Positions 54,352-64,000 are shown, counted from the stretch's first letter. The stretch is DNA of 64,000 nt from Multifurca ochricompacta (GCA_022496185.1 WTXG01000064.1:113530-177529), one strand, 5' to 3'. Made by a program: numbers and translations. Notes: generated by a model not told the origin, from the sequence alone.

Positions 54352-55542
54352 ATGTCTTCTTTCATCGCTGCCTCCGCTGCTGTCGACGCCTTCGCTACCG
54401 CTCACATGGTTGTAGAGGCTTTCCCCTCCGCTCACCCCTCTACTCGCCCTTCCTCCCCTATTGACTACGAGGCTGCAGAAGAATGAGTCAAGAACTAATC
54501 ACCTAATCCCGACGATGACTTCACCCATGCCGAAGAGCCCCACCCCAATGACCTCATCGGCATGGAACAAGATGATGAAGTACCCGAATTCCCATTCTTC
54601 ACCAATAACCCCAACTCATCAATGTACTTCCCACTCGAAATCACCATGGCCGACGGAAGCAAGGCCATAGCAAAGTATATATTCTACACTAATGGAGGGA
54701 TGGATGTTGCGGGATGCATGAAAAAGGACGGGCCTGTTTATGGAGCCCCGGTTTATTTGGAGGAATGGTATACAGGCCGTCTCCACCATACGATGAGTGA
54801 TGAACAGTTGGGACACCTTGCAGCTGACGACCCCCGAGCCTTTGCAATTGACGAGGTGATGAACGACATGCAACTCCCGCGCCTCAAAGCCGAAGTAATG
54901 AGGCTGCGGAAAACCCTTGCACTTCGCACCACGCTCAACACCCAATACAAAGAATATGCAAAGCAGATGACAAGGCTTACAAGGGGGATGTTCCAGGTGG
55001 AGCAGGAGTTGACAGAGATTCGGAAGAGACTGGAGAAAGGGGACGCATATCAGACAATTGCCAAGAGGTACGCAGACACCTACGCACGACCCCTTCCCCC
55101 ATGATCATTAGGAGCGGCGCCACAACTATTGCCAAATCGATTCGAAATGCCACGCCTGCACGAAAATCCCCGCGGGGAGACCTGCTGGCGATGTGATAGC
55201 AAGTATCACATCAGCTGGAATTGCCTGCTCAACCACAAATGGTGTCGTCACTGCCGAAGTAACCTACACTGGAGCCGATTCTGTATCTTCCGACGTCTGG
55301 GTGTCGCTCCCACCATCGTCAATCCCTCGGGCTGGTGCGGAAAATGTCTACGGCATAATGCGGGACATCGCGAGCTCGACTGCCCTGTCTACGACCTGTG
55401 TCGCCAGTGCAGACGACACGGCCCATACGGATTCCTGCGCACACATCAATGTGCCACAGATGAAACATACACTATGGAGGATCAGAATTTGGCAGATGAT
55501 TATGTGGACTTGGTCCAGGATGACAATGGTGCGCGTTTCTAG
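54352..55542 (+). pseudogene. Gypsy-G2 ORF3, cysteine/histidine-knuckle protein
   Basis: A homologue of the G1 ORF3, starting MSSFIAASAAVDAF at 54352, 70 bp after pol. It has the acidic segment (EEPHPNDLIGMEQDDEVPEF), the helical segment (LKAEVMRLRKTLALRTTLN) and the knuckles CWRCDSKYHISWNC, CRHCRSNLHWSRFC, CGKCLRHNAGHRELDC and CRQCRRHGPYGF...HQC, ending DLVQDDNGARF. Stops interrupt it near 54486 and 54499, and at 55102-55104 (TGA; G1 has CGA in the same codon). All knuckle cysteines are kept in both copies, suggesting past selection. Confidence 0.75.
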
Positions 55543-55573
55543 CTGGGTCAGCTCGAGCCAGAAAGGAGGGTGA

Positions 55574-56758
55574 TGTTACGAACAGGGCCCAGTAGCCCTA
55601 TTTTCTTTACTCTTCCTAACAGAGACCCCACTTGCCCACCGACGTTACACTTCCTTATCACGTCCCCATCGTGGGATCCCTCACATGCACTCCTTCCATC
55701 CCCGTGACCGTTGTTTGGACTAGTATATGTACTGTTTGCCCATGCTTGTCTCGTTTACTTCGTTATCTTCTTATCTTACGACCGGACACTTACTTAGTTC
55801 CCTATCAGAAGCCAGGCTTTACGCCCTCCGCTTTCAGATATTTGGGCCCACTTGACTCTGTATTCTTATCTCATAGACGCCCACTGGATTATGTATATAA
55901 GTCCGCTGTAGTTACCTTGTAGACTCCAGACTCGACTTATTGAATACATCGGTGTTTGTCTTCTGGACTTCCCCTTGAACCCTTTGACTCGATCGTCTCA
56001 GTGCTTTCGGCACTTTCCACTCAACATCGTTACTAGGGAGCAGCCCCTATAACTTTGACTTGTCCATCCTCGACTCCAAGAAGTCCTATTGACTTCTTAT
56101 CTAAACGAACATACCGAAGCTGTCACACAAGTCATGCAGAACGTCTCACACCTAGTGTTCGCTATGGGTAGGCGCAACCCACTGGGTATGTGGTCAGGGT
56201 ACATGCGGGTACGGGTCGGGGTCACATCTTCATACCCCTCATGTGACCCCTACCCGCAGACACCCAACCCTTACCCGCCAGAGCGGGTAAGCTGAAATTG
56301 GAAGGGCGGCAATGAGGGTGGCAATGCATGTGGCATTGCACCAGCCACAGAAAAACTATACAGTACATGTATTGTAGATACTGTATACAGACCCAGTGGT
56401 CCCATTGCATACAACTCAGGCTCTTCTATGTTTGGGAGCTTGGATGAAGGCCAGTTATGTAGAGACTGCTGATTTAAAGTATGCAGCATCTCAACCTGAT
56501 ACCAAAAACAATGAAGAATGGCCAGATGATGAATGGATTATAGCTTAAGTAGTACAATGTTATTCTAGGCTACCAGACTTAAAATGTAAATATCTACCCT
56601 TACCCGCAGGTATACGACCTGTGGTGTACCTGTACCCGTAGTATGGCAAACCCGTACCCTTGGTGTAAGGGTCCGGGTACATACGGGTACGGGTACGGGT
56701 CCATGTGTTTTTACCCGCGGGTTACCCGTGGCGAACACTACTCACACCGGACGTAACA
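55574..56758 (+). repeat. 3' LTR of Gypsy-G2 (split by hAT-N2)
   Basis: It starts TGTTACGAACAGGG after the polypurine tract AAAGGAGGGTGA and ends GGACGTAACA. TATATAA is at 55894-55900 and AGACTCGACTT at 55928-55938 (34 nt). hAT-N2 occupies 56153-56740. Without it and one 8-bp duplication the LTR is about 589 bp, similar to the G1 LTRs. Confidence 0.92.
56153..56740. mobile_element. hAT-N2 non-autonomous element (588 bp)
   Basis: It has a perfect 10-bp terminal inverted repeat TAGTGTTCGC...GCGAACACTA and a perfect 8-bp target duplication CTCACACC (56145-56152 and 56741-56748). CGGGTA/TACCCG hexamers lie near both ends (56205-56290 and 56590-56730). It shares the hexamer but not the terminal sequence with hAT-N1. 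There is no coding capacity. Confidence 0.93.
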
Positions 56759-57230
56759 TGGACTGTGGCTAAGCTGGGGTAGTCCCCCTGCCTTAGGCCT
56801 GAACGGACAAAATCTGCTGTCGGTGCATCCCCAGGGAAGATCTGGGGTCTGCACTTAAGTTGTATCTCAAAGAGGGTGCAAGCCCTTGGGGTCCCCGCAA
56901 GGGGGCCCCTTAACTTCGTTCAGATTCAGATGACCACCCTGATGGCTGTGACTACTGCACCTACACCCTCTCCATCAGCCACCCCCCTGATGGCTCTAGC
57001 CACCATCTCTGGTCTGCTGCAACTAAACCTCAGAAGGGGCGACCCTTCTCCCGCCACACCTGTTCCACAGCTATGTGGCTAGCTACAGGCTGTGGAAACG
57101 CAGCCTGATAAATCTGGTCAAAACAACTATTTTTTAAGATACAGAATTATTGTCTTTAAATACGTAAGGAGTGTGCTGTGCTGTGATCATAAGGATTGTA
57201 CCTAATCATAGCTAATCATAATATAATAAA
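56759..57230. other. unassigned sequence between Gypsy-G2 and the LINE
   Basis: GC-rich sequence with a short plus-strand frame (56929-57082: MTTLMAVTTAPTPSPSATPL), low in complexity and without recognisable motifs. It could be the edge of another element (for instance a gag start or LINE sequence), but nothing decides this. Confidence 0.3.
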
Positions 57231-57864
57231 TGAGTGTAAGTATCATCATTCTGCACTGCCAACACAATACTGGTCACCTCTGATCCGGTCCGGCCTACTC
57301 TGATCCGTTACCGGCTCAACACAGGCAACAGAACGTTTCCATCCCACGCTCCTTGTCACCTTCCACACCTGCCCATGCGATGACCACTCAATAGCAACAT
57401 TCGTTCACACCTTGCTCCACTGCCCCCTGTATGCCCAAGCATGGGCGACTTCTCACCCCTCAGGACCTTGATGGCCTCACCTGGCCTCAGGTCTTCAACT
57501 ACCGCCACCACATCATCTCCCTCTTGGAGTTCATCCAGGACACGCGGGCTTTCTTCAAGCCCATTCATTGCCTTCTGTCGATCACGCGAGCCGGATTAGG
57601 TCCAAGTCGGCTTCTGGGCGCTGGGTAAGTTTTCTTTACTTTACTTCACTTCCTAAACGGTCTCTGGTTTCCCTACGGCCACTTTAACTTTGAACTCTAC
57701 ACTATTTTTTCCTTCTTGGGTTTTACTCTATGACTTTGTGTCACTTCCACTCATTGTTCATAGTACTAGTAGCTACATTGTACCCGGATGTGGCCGCGCG
57801 ATTGGGCGCCGTCCCGCAAGCGCGAATTAAAATTGATTCAAAAAAAAAAAAAAAAAAAAAAAAA
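57231..57864 (+). mobile_element. 5'-truncated LINE with poly(A) tail
   Basis: The segment ends in 25 consecutive A (57840-57864), the mark of a poly(A)-type non-LTR retrotransposon. The region before it has decayed ORF2 C-terminal text: RLNTGNRTFPSHAPCHL, then TFVHTLLHCPLYAQAW, the H-x-LLHCPLYA-A motif that follows the RT domain in Tad/L1-like elements. A frameshift follows near 57460. The 5' edge is uncertain. A target duplication could not be identified. Confidence 0.72.
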
Positions 57865-58716
57865 CTAGTGTAGCTTGCTACGCAGACTTACGCTCCCTAT
57901 CAGGCGTCCCAGGCCAGTGTCGATACTGTACTCGTGCCAGCGAACGTGGCTCTCCGTTCCCGTCTGTACGGAAACGTTGGCGAAGTTTCCATCCAAGGTA
58001 AATGAAACATCTCCCTCTGGAATGAATACCCATCGTGACAGCTCTGAAGCCCCACTACCATGGCACAAGACGAGCTGATTTCGCAGCCCGAACATCGTTC
58101 CAGACGACTGAATCTCATCGATGACGTAGCCAGGCATGCTTCGACACTCGACCTCCGACCTCTGACTTACAAAGAATGCGAGACGTAGTCGGTGTAGAGA
58201 AGCTTCCAATGTCTTGGGAGAGCGCGTAATGATAATATTTTCCGGAGACTCCAGTGCAAAAAGTAGCTGGGATATCATCTTAAAGGTAGCTAAACGAATA
58301 TCGATCAGATCGATGAGGGTGCTGTCTCCAGAAATCTTGCGACGCATGGCATGGGATTGGAAAGGATCTCTGCGGACATGCAGCCTCCAGTTTGAAGGGT
58401 CTGACGTCCACGGAGATGTAGCTAGACGAAATTCCACCTCTGCTGTGCTCAAATAGAGCCAGTGATAATAATCCTCGACGAGAGTTTTCGGGAAATCGTC
58501 AGCGAATACTGCACGTGGCACAAACTGCAGCAATTGAGACCCTCCTGGCCGCCGTGCTTGCATGGTTAAATCCCCGTTGTGCATTGGAAACAGTATCTTA
58601 GCTGAAATTAACCTTTGCTCAGGATCTAGAAAAAAGAAAAGCTCTTTACCTGATACCTGAAGACAGTCAATCGAGTCATAAACTCCATTCCTGGAATGTC
58701 GGCTATAAAACCAGCT
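57865..58716 (-). pseudogene. fragment of a large fungal DUF3638/DUF3645-type protein gene
   Basis: The minus strand has an open stretch of over 270 codons starting after a TTTCTTTAG acceptor at about 58716: WFYSRHSRNGVYDSIDCLQ, LTMQARRPGGSQLLQFVP, LVEDYYHWLYLSTAEVEFR, SDPSNWRL, FGLRNQLVL, RWVFIPEGDVSF and YSIDTGLGRLIGSVSLRSKL. The last motifs resemble a conserved segment of the very large (over 2,000 residue) fungal proteins carrying DUF3638 and DUF3645; this is recognition from memory and should be tested. The frame stops (LH*) three codons after the conserved SLRSKL, exactly at the LINE poly(A), so the downstream gene is lost or displaced. It is likely a dead fragment. Confidence 0.6.
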
Positions 58717-59137
58717 AAAGAAACAAGAATTTCAATCAAGTTTGGCATCACTACACACACAAGGGTTATGAGCAGGTTAAGGGGTATGGGTGAGCCGTGA
58801 AGAGGGTTGTATACGCCAATTCTTGGATGTTTAGATCAACCATCAAGAGCGCCGGAAATTCGATGCATAAATTGCAACGGCCTTGAGTGTGAGAATCCTG
58901 CTTGGCAAGATGTCGAAACTTACACTGGGCTATAGAAAGTGTGGGGCCCATCATCATCAATTAACGACATAGATGTCCCACAAAGTTAAAGAGAATACCG
59001 ACCCTACAAGATAACGAGGCATTGTCAGTAACATCTAATAACAAGTAGAAGAGCTACAGGGGGGCTTGGGCTTCCACTTGCACACCTGACACACATGCCC
59101 TAAGGCTTAAAGAGTCTGATGAGAAGGACCAACTTGA
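58717..59137 (-). other. possible upstream intron/exon of the DUF3638-type fragment
   Basis: The minus strand has a short open piece (SLIDDDGPHTFYSPV) ending before GTAAGT at about 58930, with a CTTGTAG acceptor near 59008 and TTTCTTTAG near 58717. This would fit one further small exon, but protein similarity is too weak to be sure. Confidence 0.3.
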
Positions 59138-59885
59138 ATGAGCGCGAGCCAGGGAGATGACTCAAGACGGAAGTTGAGCCACTTTGAGGCTCGGATTGTC
59201 TTTGCCAAACCCCTCATGGTTAGCCTGTCCTGTCTCCTCTCCACTCGTCACACCACTCCTTCAAGCTTCAACTCAAGGACTACTCGCCGAGGCACACTAC
59301 TACAAGCCCCTTTAAGGTCGTCATCTATTGCTACAGCCGCTTTCTTATCATCAATCAACAAAGGATGTAATGCCACCCAGGATGCAAGGCTCATGAGACT
59401 GGTCTTTCCTTATACCACTTTACTTTCCCTACATGGACTGGGCTCGTTGCGTACTAACCACTGTACAGATACAATCTGTGTTGAGTTTGAGGCAAAGCGT
59501 GTCCCCGACACTGGTTCTTCTTTTCATGCGTCTGAAGACACCATATGCAACTCTTAAAGAGAAACTTAGTAGAATGGACTTTATGTCGTGCTTGAACTTT
59601 GGGAATAATGCTGCTCACTAGTTCCTATTTGACCTTTTGATTCTCTTTGCTTCTGCTAGTCCTGCTACAAGCATTGTATGTACCTTTATATACATGGTTG
59701 ACGGACCAGTTGAAAGGGAAGATTAGTACTGTGTGAATGAGGGGAAGAGTTTGCTTGGATGAAAGAGGACAAAACTGAACGAGATAGAAAGGGCATATGC
59801 TTCGGTCCAGTGGCCAAGCTATCCTTACAACAACCAAGATGAAGTCTTGCGTATATACATACAAAAATACTCTAAATATGCCACT
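59138..59885. repeat. duplicated 3' flank of ankyrin gene 1
   Basis: Parts of this stretch recur downstream of ankyrin gene 2. TATGTACCTTTATAT...GGACCAGTTGAA..GGGAAGA at 59677-59725 matches 62591-62636, and the following AAATATGCCACTC...CACATTGATCCTCGCACC-type text matches 62893-62950. A 139-codon plus-strand frame (59138-59557) has no recognisable domain and I do not call it a gene. Confidence 0.55.
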
Positions 59886-60119
59886 CTATACATTGATCCT
59901 CGCACCATGCTCAATCAGCCATTTCCCAATCTCCACATATCCGTTATCTGCCACTGCCTCCAGAGGATATCCATAGTAGCCTCCCTCCGCATTGACATCA
60001 GCACCATGGTCCAGCAGCCATTTCACCATCTCCAAATCGCCCTTCAGTGCCACTGCTTGCAGAACATAACTGAAAAAGCCGCCCTCTGCATTGACATCAG
60101 CACCATGATCTAGCACCCA
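59886..60119 (-). CDS. ankyrin-repeat gene 1, last exon
   Basis: The minus strand encodes a little over two ankyrin repeats (DHGADVNAEGGFFSYVLQAV, KWLLDHGADVNAEGGYYGYP) and ends in GKWLIEHGARINV, the same C-terminus as gene 2. The piece begins at TTTTTCTCTTTAG followed by TGGGTGC, a good fungal 3' splice site, so it is probably a terminal exon. A GTGAGT donor lies near 60295 with MHRDRISSPV before it, a possible upstream exon. The repeats have begun to diverge, unlike gene 2. Ankyrin repeats mediate protein binding; no effector domain is visible. Confidence 0.65.
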   Translation of the reverse strand, partial: WVLDHGADVNAEGGFFSYVLQAVALKGDLEMVKWLLDHGADVNAEGGYYGYPLEAVADNGYVEIGKWLIEHGARINV

Positions 60120-60640
60120 CTAAAGAGAAAAATATCTTGTTATGGATAATGTAAGGAAGTGGTGAGCATGAGTAACTTGGCTACAAAAGAGAGAGATGGA
60201 GGGAGAGGGAGATCGGGAGAGAGTGTGTGAACACGACCGGGGGCGACAGCTTTTGGGTGGCGGTGGCGTGTAAAATGTATTTCCCACACTCACAGGTGAG
60301 GAAATTCGATCTCGATGCAAGATAGATCGGGGTATTAATTGCGGCCAGAGATCGGCGATGTCCTCCTATTTAGGTAGTGGATAAGCTATTATTATAAAGC
60401 ATACGCCCTTCAATTCAAAAGATGGCCTCCGCCCGGCTTGATAAGCAGGAGGTCTGCTTATTACAACCGCGACGATGAGGGCCACATGCTTCTTCTCTGT
60501 CCCTGATCGCACCTCCACCACAACCACAGATGTTTAGGATTTGCTCAAGATTTACCCTTATCACTTATAACCACGAAACCGAACCCTCACATTCTCTTTA
60601 ATATATAAAAAGTGAGCAAACCCATTTCTATCAACATGGC
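60120..60640. other. intergenic/intron sequence upstream of ankyrin gene 1
   Basis: It contains the putative intron, a purine-rich run (GAGAGAGATGGAGGGAGAGG), an ATAAGCAG...CTGCTTAT inverted repeat at about 60447-60470 and an AT-rich tract with TATATAAA near 60600. No supported gene was found. Confidence 0.35.
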
Positions 60641-60769
60641 CTCTTCCCAAACGCGTGAGAACATCGGGAATCTGTAGAAACAGGCATCGTGCAGCTTGTA
60701 AGCTATCTCACCTTTAATCTTAGAGGCTTAGATGCTTTCACTAGAGCGATAGCAATTACCTTATTACAG

Positions 60770-61560
60770 TACTTATACAGTGGCTTTTACATACAATCTA
60801 CATACTATATCAGCTACGAACGCGTTATCTCGTTATCTCATTTAATGATGTGATTTGATCATATGTCAGATCTCAGATGAATATCCTAAGTTTCTAATTA
60901 ATTGTGAACAGACTGCCATCCCGGCACCTCTGTACCGGTATCTTGGTTCAACACTAGTCACGAAATTGAAAGAGGGTCTCAGATTTATTATTCTGAGAGG
61001 ACCATCATTAATCTCCGACCCTCCTGATCTCGGGACATAAGCGCAGTTTCCTTTACAGTTGTCGTGTATGAATGGCCTGTGTCCTGGATGCGCATTTTTG
61101 GCATCCCGGACCGCTTGAAAGCCATCCTGAGGGTGCGTGCATAGTCGACCTTCTTAGATATAGATAAGATAAGAAGGAGTTCGGACCGATCTGACCCGGT
61201 CCACGCGATGCAAAGTAGTCGCTGCCCTACGCAGCAATGGACACTGATAGATACACGCGGCCATTGTTTGAGTAATACAAATTGACGATTTGATTATAGA
61301 GTGATCTAAAGTAGTCTAGTATGTATTTTAGATAATGCCAGACCAGCAGAAACGATCGCGCGTTAGTACACAAGATGTGTCAGGGTACTTAGAAGAGTAA
61401 GCCACTGATAACTACTCAGATTTACATCGCACCCTCGATCGGCTTTGGTATTTCGTAAGATAGTACTAGAACGTATTTAACGACACCCTGTAGCACGCTG
61501 CAGATCCCATCTTGTCCTCTTGGGGCTATAGGTGCGGTTTATATCTGTATTTACTCAGGC
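60770..61560. mobile_element. old hAT-N1 relic (internal part)
   Basis: The interior of hAT-N1 is recognisable: GAACGCGTTATCTCGTTATC, TGATTTGATCATATGTCAGATC (as the reverse complement of 52620-52690), then CTAAAGTAGTCTAG.ATGTATTTTAGATA.TGCCAGACC, CACTGATAAC and GATTTACATCGCACC, collinear with 15060-15350. Terminal repeats and hexamer arrays are gone. Its greater divergence marks it as older than N1a-c. Confidence 0.7.
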
Positions 61561-61990
61561 CCAGCTGATCTTGTCCTCTTGGGGCTGTAGGCTCTTAGCA
61601 AAGTTCAATATAGGTCTATTCTTGCTGCATAAGCAAGGCAGAGTCCTCTGACTGCTTCAAGCCTTATGCGTGCATTAATCTCCGCGTTCCGGGCAGCTTT
61701 CCGACTAGGATATTTTCACCTCTGAGTTACCACGATCTCTACATCTTATCTAATCTTACATAGCAAGCGCGGGATAGAAGCACCCGTTACAGCCGCCTGG
61801 GCTTTGGATGTGAAACCTCCAGCTGTCACCACTTCTGGTTGGACACCATTTGCTCTCTCTTTCATTGCAAGTTCTTGACAATAAAATTCATGACAGTAAT
61901 TTAAATTTTAGTTTCGGACAGACTCTGATACAGTACAAGTGAGATTGATGCATGACGATGTGTATTCGGATTGGGCGCGTCCTGGGCTGC
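61561..61990. other. unassigned sequence
   Basis: The stretch has a repeated phrase CTGATCTTGTCCTCTTGGGGCT (61566 and, in part, 61508) and otherwise no recognisable gene, repeat or RNA. The first copy may derive from the hAT-N1 end (CTGATCTTGTCAATGC). Confidence 0.3.
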
Positions 61991-62928
61991 TTGCCTGCAT
62001 TCCCTTGGTTTCATCCTCTTTCATCTCGCCTCGTGTGGCTTCACCCTCTTTCTTCTAAATTCATCCCCTTCTGCTTCACAAAACTCCTTCAACTAGGTCT
62101 CTATAAAGTAGGGCAGGCCAGCAGAAGCAAAGGGAATCAAACTGTCATTCTTTTCTCTGTCTCACATTCTCCGTCTCTTTGAGTGCTAAGCAACTTCTTG
62201 ATGATCTCAAGCACAAGGTCAAATGGAACCAGCAAGCAGTGTATTTGCAAGTACAAGCACAACATACCCTCAACTTCAAAGTCTTAGTTATCTCGGGGCT
62301 CCCTCCTTTACTCTCACATCTCCCCTGTCTCTCTCCATTCGGAAGCACTCTTCTCACCGCAGATTGAATCCGTTCAGTGGTGAGTTCGAGGCAAAGGTCG
62401 TTCCTAAGAGAAAAAAGAGAGATGTTTGAGAACCCTGAGAGAGTGTGTCTATGTTGCTGAGGGAATGTCAGAAAAGGATGTTTGTTGATAGCCTTTTCGC
62501 GTGCAGAGAAGCGAAAGAGAAAGATAAAATAAGACAGAACCCTCATTGGTTTGGTTATCATGTCTGGCCCTACCACTAGAACACAACCATTATATGTACC
62601 TTTATATGCTTGTAAAGGACCAGTTGAAGGGAAGACTAGTGTGCATGAGGGCAGGAGTTTGGATGAAGAGGACAACTCGTGCATGATCGGATTTCCTACT
62701 TGTATCAGAGTCTGTCTGAAATTGAAACTAACGTGTCAAATATTTTTATTAAATAAAGCTGTGAAACAAGAGCATATGCTTTGGTCTGGAGTCTTCACCG
62801 GAAGTATCTTAACAACAACTAAAATAATGATAACCGAGCTGAACCTGGATAAATACAAAGTAGTCGCCTTAAATTTTAGAATACGTTTGAAAATATGCCA
62901 CTCCGAAAGCAGTTCCATGCTTGTAGCT
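61991..62928. repeat. duplicated 3' flank of ankyrin gene 2
   Basis: It matches 59620-59885 in parts (see above). A 22-bp word AGCAGAAGCAAAGGGAATCAAA at 62120-62141 occurs as its reverse complement near 59634-59655, so the duplicates have been rearranged. TATAAAG boxes lie at 62101 (plus) and near 62605 (minus). The overlapping long frames on both strands (62145-62684 minus, 62551-63057 plus) show no domain. Confidence 0.45.
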
Positions 62929-64000
62929 CTACACATTGATCCTCGCACCATGCTCAATCAACAATTTCTCGATCTCGACATGTCCCTTGGCTGCCGCCGC
63001 CCGCAGAGGATATCTATAACCGCCACCCTCCGCATTGACATCAGCACCATGGTCTAGCAGCCATTTCACGATCTCGACATGTCCAATGGCTGCCGCCGCC
63101 TGCAGAGGATATCCATACTCGCCGCCCTCCGCATTGACATCAGCGCCATGATCTACCAGCGATTTCACGATCTCGACATGTCCGAAGGCTGCCGCCGCCT
63201 GCAGAGCATATCCATAATTGCCGCCCTCCGCATTGACATCAGCGCCATGGTCTACCAGCCATTTCACGATCTCGACATGTCCGAAGACTGCCGCCGCCTG
63301 CAGAGCATATCCATGATTGCCGCCCTCCGCATTGACATCAGCGCCATGGTCTAGCAGCCATTTCACGATCTCGACATGTCCGTTGGCTGCCGCCGCCTGC
63401 AGAGGATATCCATAAGTGCCGCCCTTTGCACTGACATCAGCACCATGGTCTAGCAGCCATTTCACGATCTCGACATGTCCATTGGCTGCCGCCGCCTGCA
63501 GAGGATATCCATAATAGCCGCCCTTACATTGACATCAGCGCCATGGTCTAGCACCCATTTCACGATCTCGACATGTCCATTGGCTGCCGCCGCCTGCAGA
63601 GGATATTTATAAGTGCTGCCTCCGCATTGACATCAGCGCCATGATCTAGCAGCAATTTCACGATCTCACATGTCCCTTGTCTGCCGCCGCCTGCAGAGGA
63701 TATCCAAAACTGCCGCCCTTTGCATTGACATCAGCGCCATAGTCTACCAAGCCATTTCATGATCTCGACATGTCCCTTGGCTGCCGCCGCCTGCAGAGGA
63801 TATCCATAATAGCCACCCTTTGCATTGACATCAGCGCCATGGTCTAGCAGCCATTTCACGATCTCGACATGTCCGAAGGCTGCCGCCGCCTGCAGGAGCA
63901 TATCCATGATTGCCGCCCTCCGCATTGACATCAGCGCCATGGTCTAGCAGCCATTTCACGATCTCGACATGTCCGTTGGGCTGCCGCCGCCTGCAGAGGA
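62929..64000 (-). CDS. ankyrin-repeat gene 2 (continues beyond the window)
   Basis: A tandem array of about ten 99-bp units, each a 33-residue ankyrin repeat with the consensus GHVEIVKWLLDHGADVNAEGG followed by YGYPLQAAAA. The clean C-terminal frame (63465-62929) holds five repeats plus the cap EKLLIEHGARINV. From 63466 to 64000 six single-base gains or losses (near 63527, 63620, 63666, 63751, 63895, 63979) shift the frame. Units are nearly identical at DNA level, varying mainly at residues after AEGG and AAAA. Such arrays occur in fungal NLR-type immune receptors, but any NACHT or N-terminal domain would lie outside the window. Confidence 0.75.

Larger units (their letters stand above)
50032..56758 (+). 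mobile_element. Gypsy-G2, 5'-truncated Ty3/Gypsy element with two hAT insertions
   Basis: The element begins inside RT exactly at the end of the G1 LTR and runs through RNase H, integrase, chromodomain and ORF3 to its 3' LTR (55574-56758). It has the same family and order as G1, in opposite orientation. hAT-N1c splits integrase and hAT-N2 splits the LTR, each with a perfect 8-bp duplication. Its 5' LTR, gag and protease are absent from the window. Confidence 0.92.

Noticed and set aside
59138..59557. 139-codon plus-strand frame as a host gene
   Set aside because: No motif, no clear start context, and parts are repeated in the ankyrin flanks where the frame is not kept.
62145..62684. 179-codon minus-strand frame as a host gene
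   Set aside because: No recognisable domain, overlaps another long frame on the opposite strand, and lies in the duplicated flank.

Overview
The window looks like a transposon graveyard in a filamentous basidiomycete genome, most likely an Agaricomycete (Rhizoctonia-like genomes are one possibility; this is inference from element types, about 50-nt introns, CTAAC branch points and CpG decay). No bacterial operons, intact rRNA genes or tRNA genes are visible. About 57 kb is made of nested LTR retrotransposons (Ty1/Copia and Ty3/Gypsy), hAT-type non-autonomous DNA elements and two palindromic Tc1/mariner relics. Host-like sequence appears only in the last 6 kb. Element names used here are local labels.

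Layout. 1-23.0 kb: a minus-strand Ty3/Gypsy element (H), with gag and its 5' LTR in view, is split by a 501-bp hAT element (507-1007), by Copia-A1 (1276-18517, minus) and by hAT-N1b (19088-20517). Copia-A1 carries a Gypsy solo LTR (2431-3024), a solo LTR-A (3806-4318), complete Copia-A2 (7169-13663, plus), hAT-N1a (14115-15552) and Tc1 foldback FB1 (15616-17209). H's LTR carries another solo LTR (21217-22528). 23.2-41.5 kb: a 5'-truncated plus-strand Copia-C has a 3' LTR (26595 to about 41497) that holds Copia-B (26626-32445, with a solo LTR-A inside), solo LTR-D (32541-33043) and Tc1 foldback FB2 (33280-41441), which itself holds nearly intact Copia-A3 (33913-40447). 41.5-42.6 kb: a chain of LTR fragments cut at their 3' sides. 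42.6-56.8 kb: two chromodomain-bearing Ty3/Gypsy elements in opposite orientation, G1 (minus, complete) and G2 (plus, 5'-truncated, carrying two hAT insertions). 57-64 kb: a LINE 3' end with poly(A), a fragment of a large conserved fungal gene, two ankyrin-repeat genes on the minus strand and a degraded hAT relic. Target-site duplications were read directly for most insertions.

Main discoveries. (1) Every LTR of the Copia A/D/C lineages contains, about 34 nt after the TATA box, a short exon-intron-exon unit (intron 49-56 nt with GTRAGT, CTAAC and TAG), followed about 20 nt later by a second copy of the same unit with the intron precisely removed. The two copies match within each LTR but differ between LTRs, so the spliced copy appears to be renewed during retrotransposition. 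(2) The Gypsy-G LTRs have an 11-nt sequence exactly 34 nt after TATA that is complementary to the primer-binding site, the signature of Tf1-type self-priming. (3) G1 and G2 both carry a third ORF (about 397 codons) with several Cys/His knuckles after the chromodomain. (4) FB1 and FB2 are palindromes built from opposite halves of Tc1 transposases. (5) Nearly all premature stops examined are TGA at Arg (CGA) codons, indicating CpG-directed C-to-T mutation.
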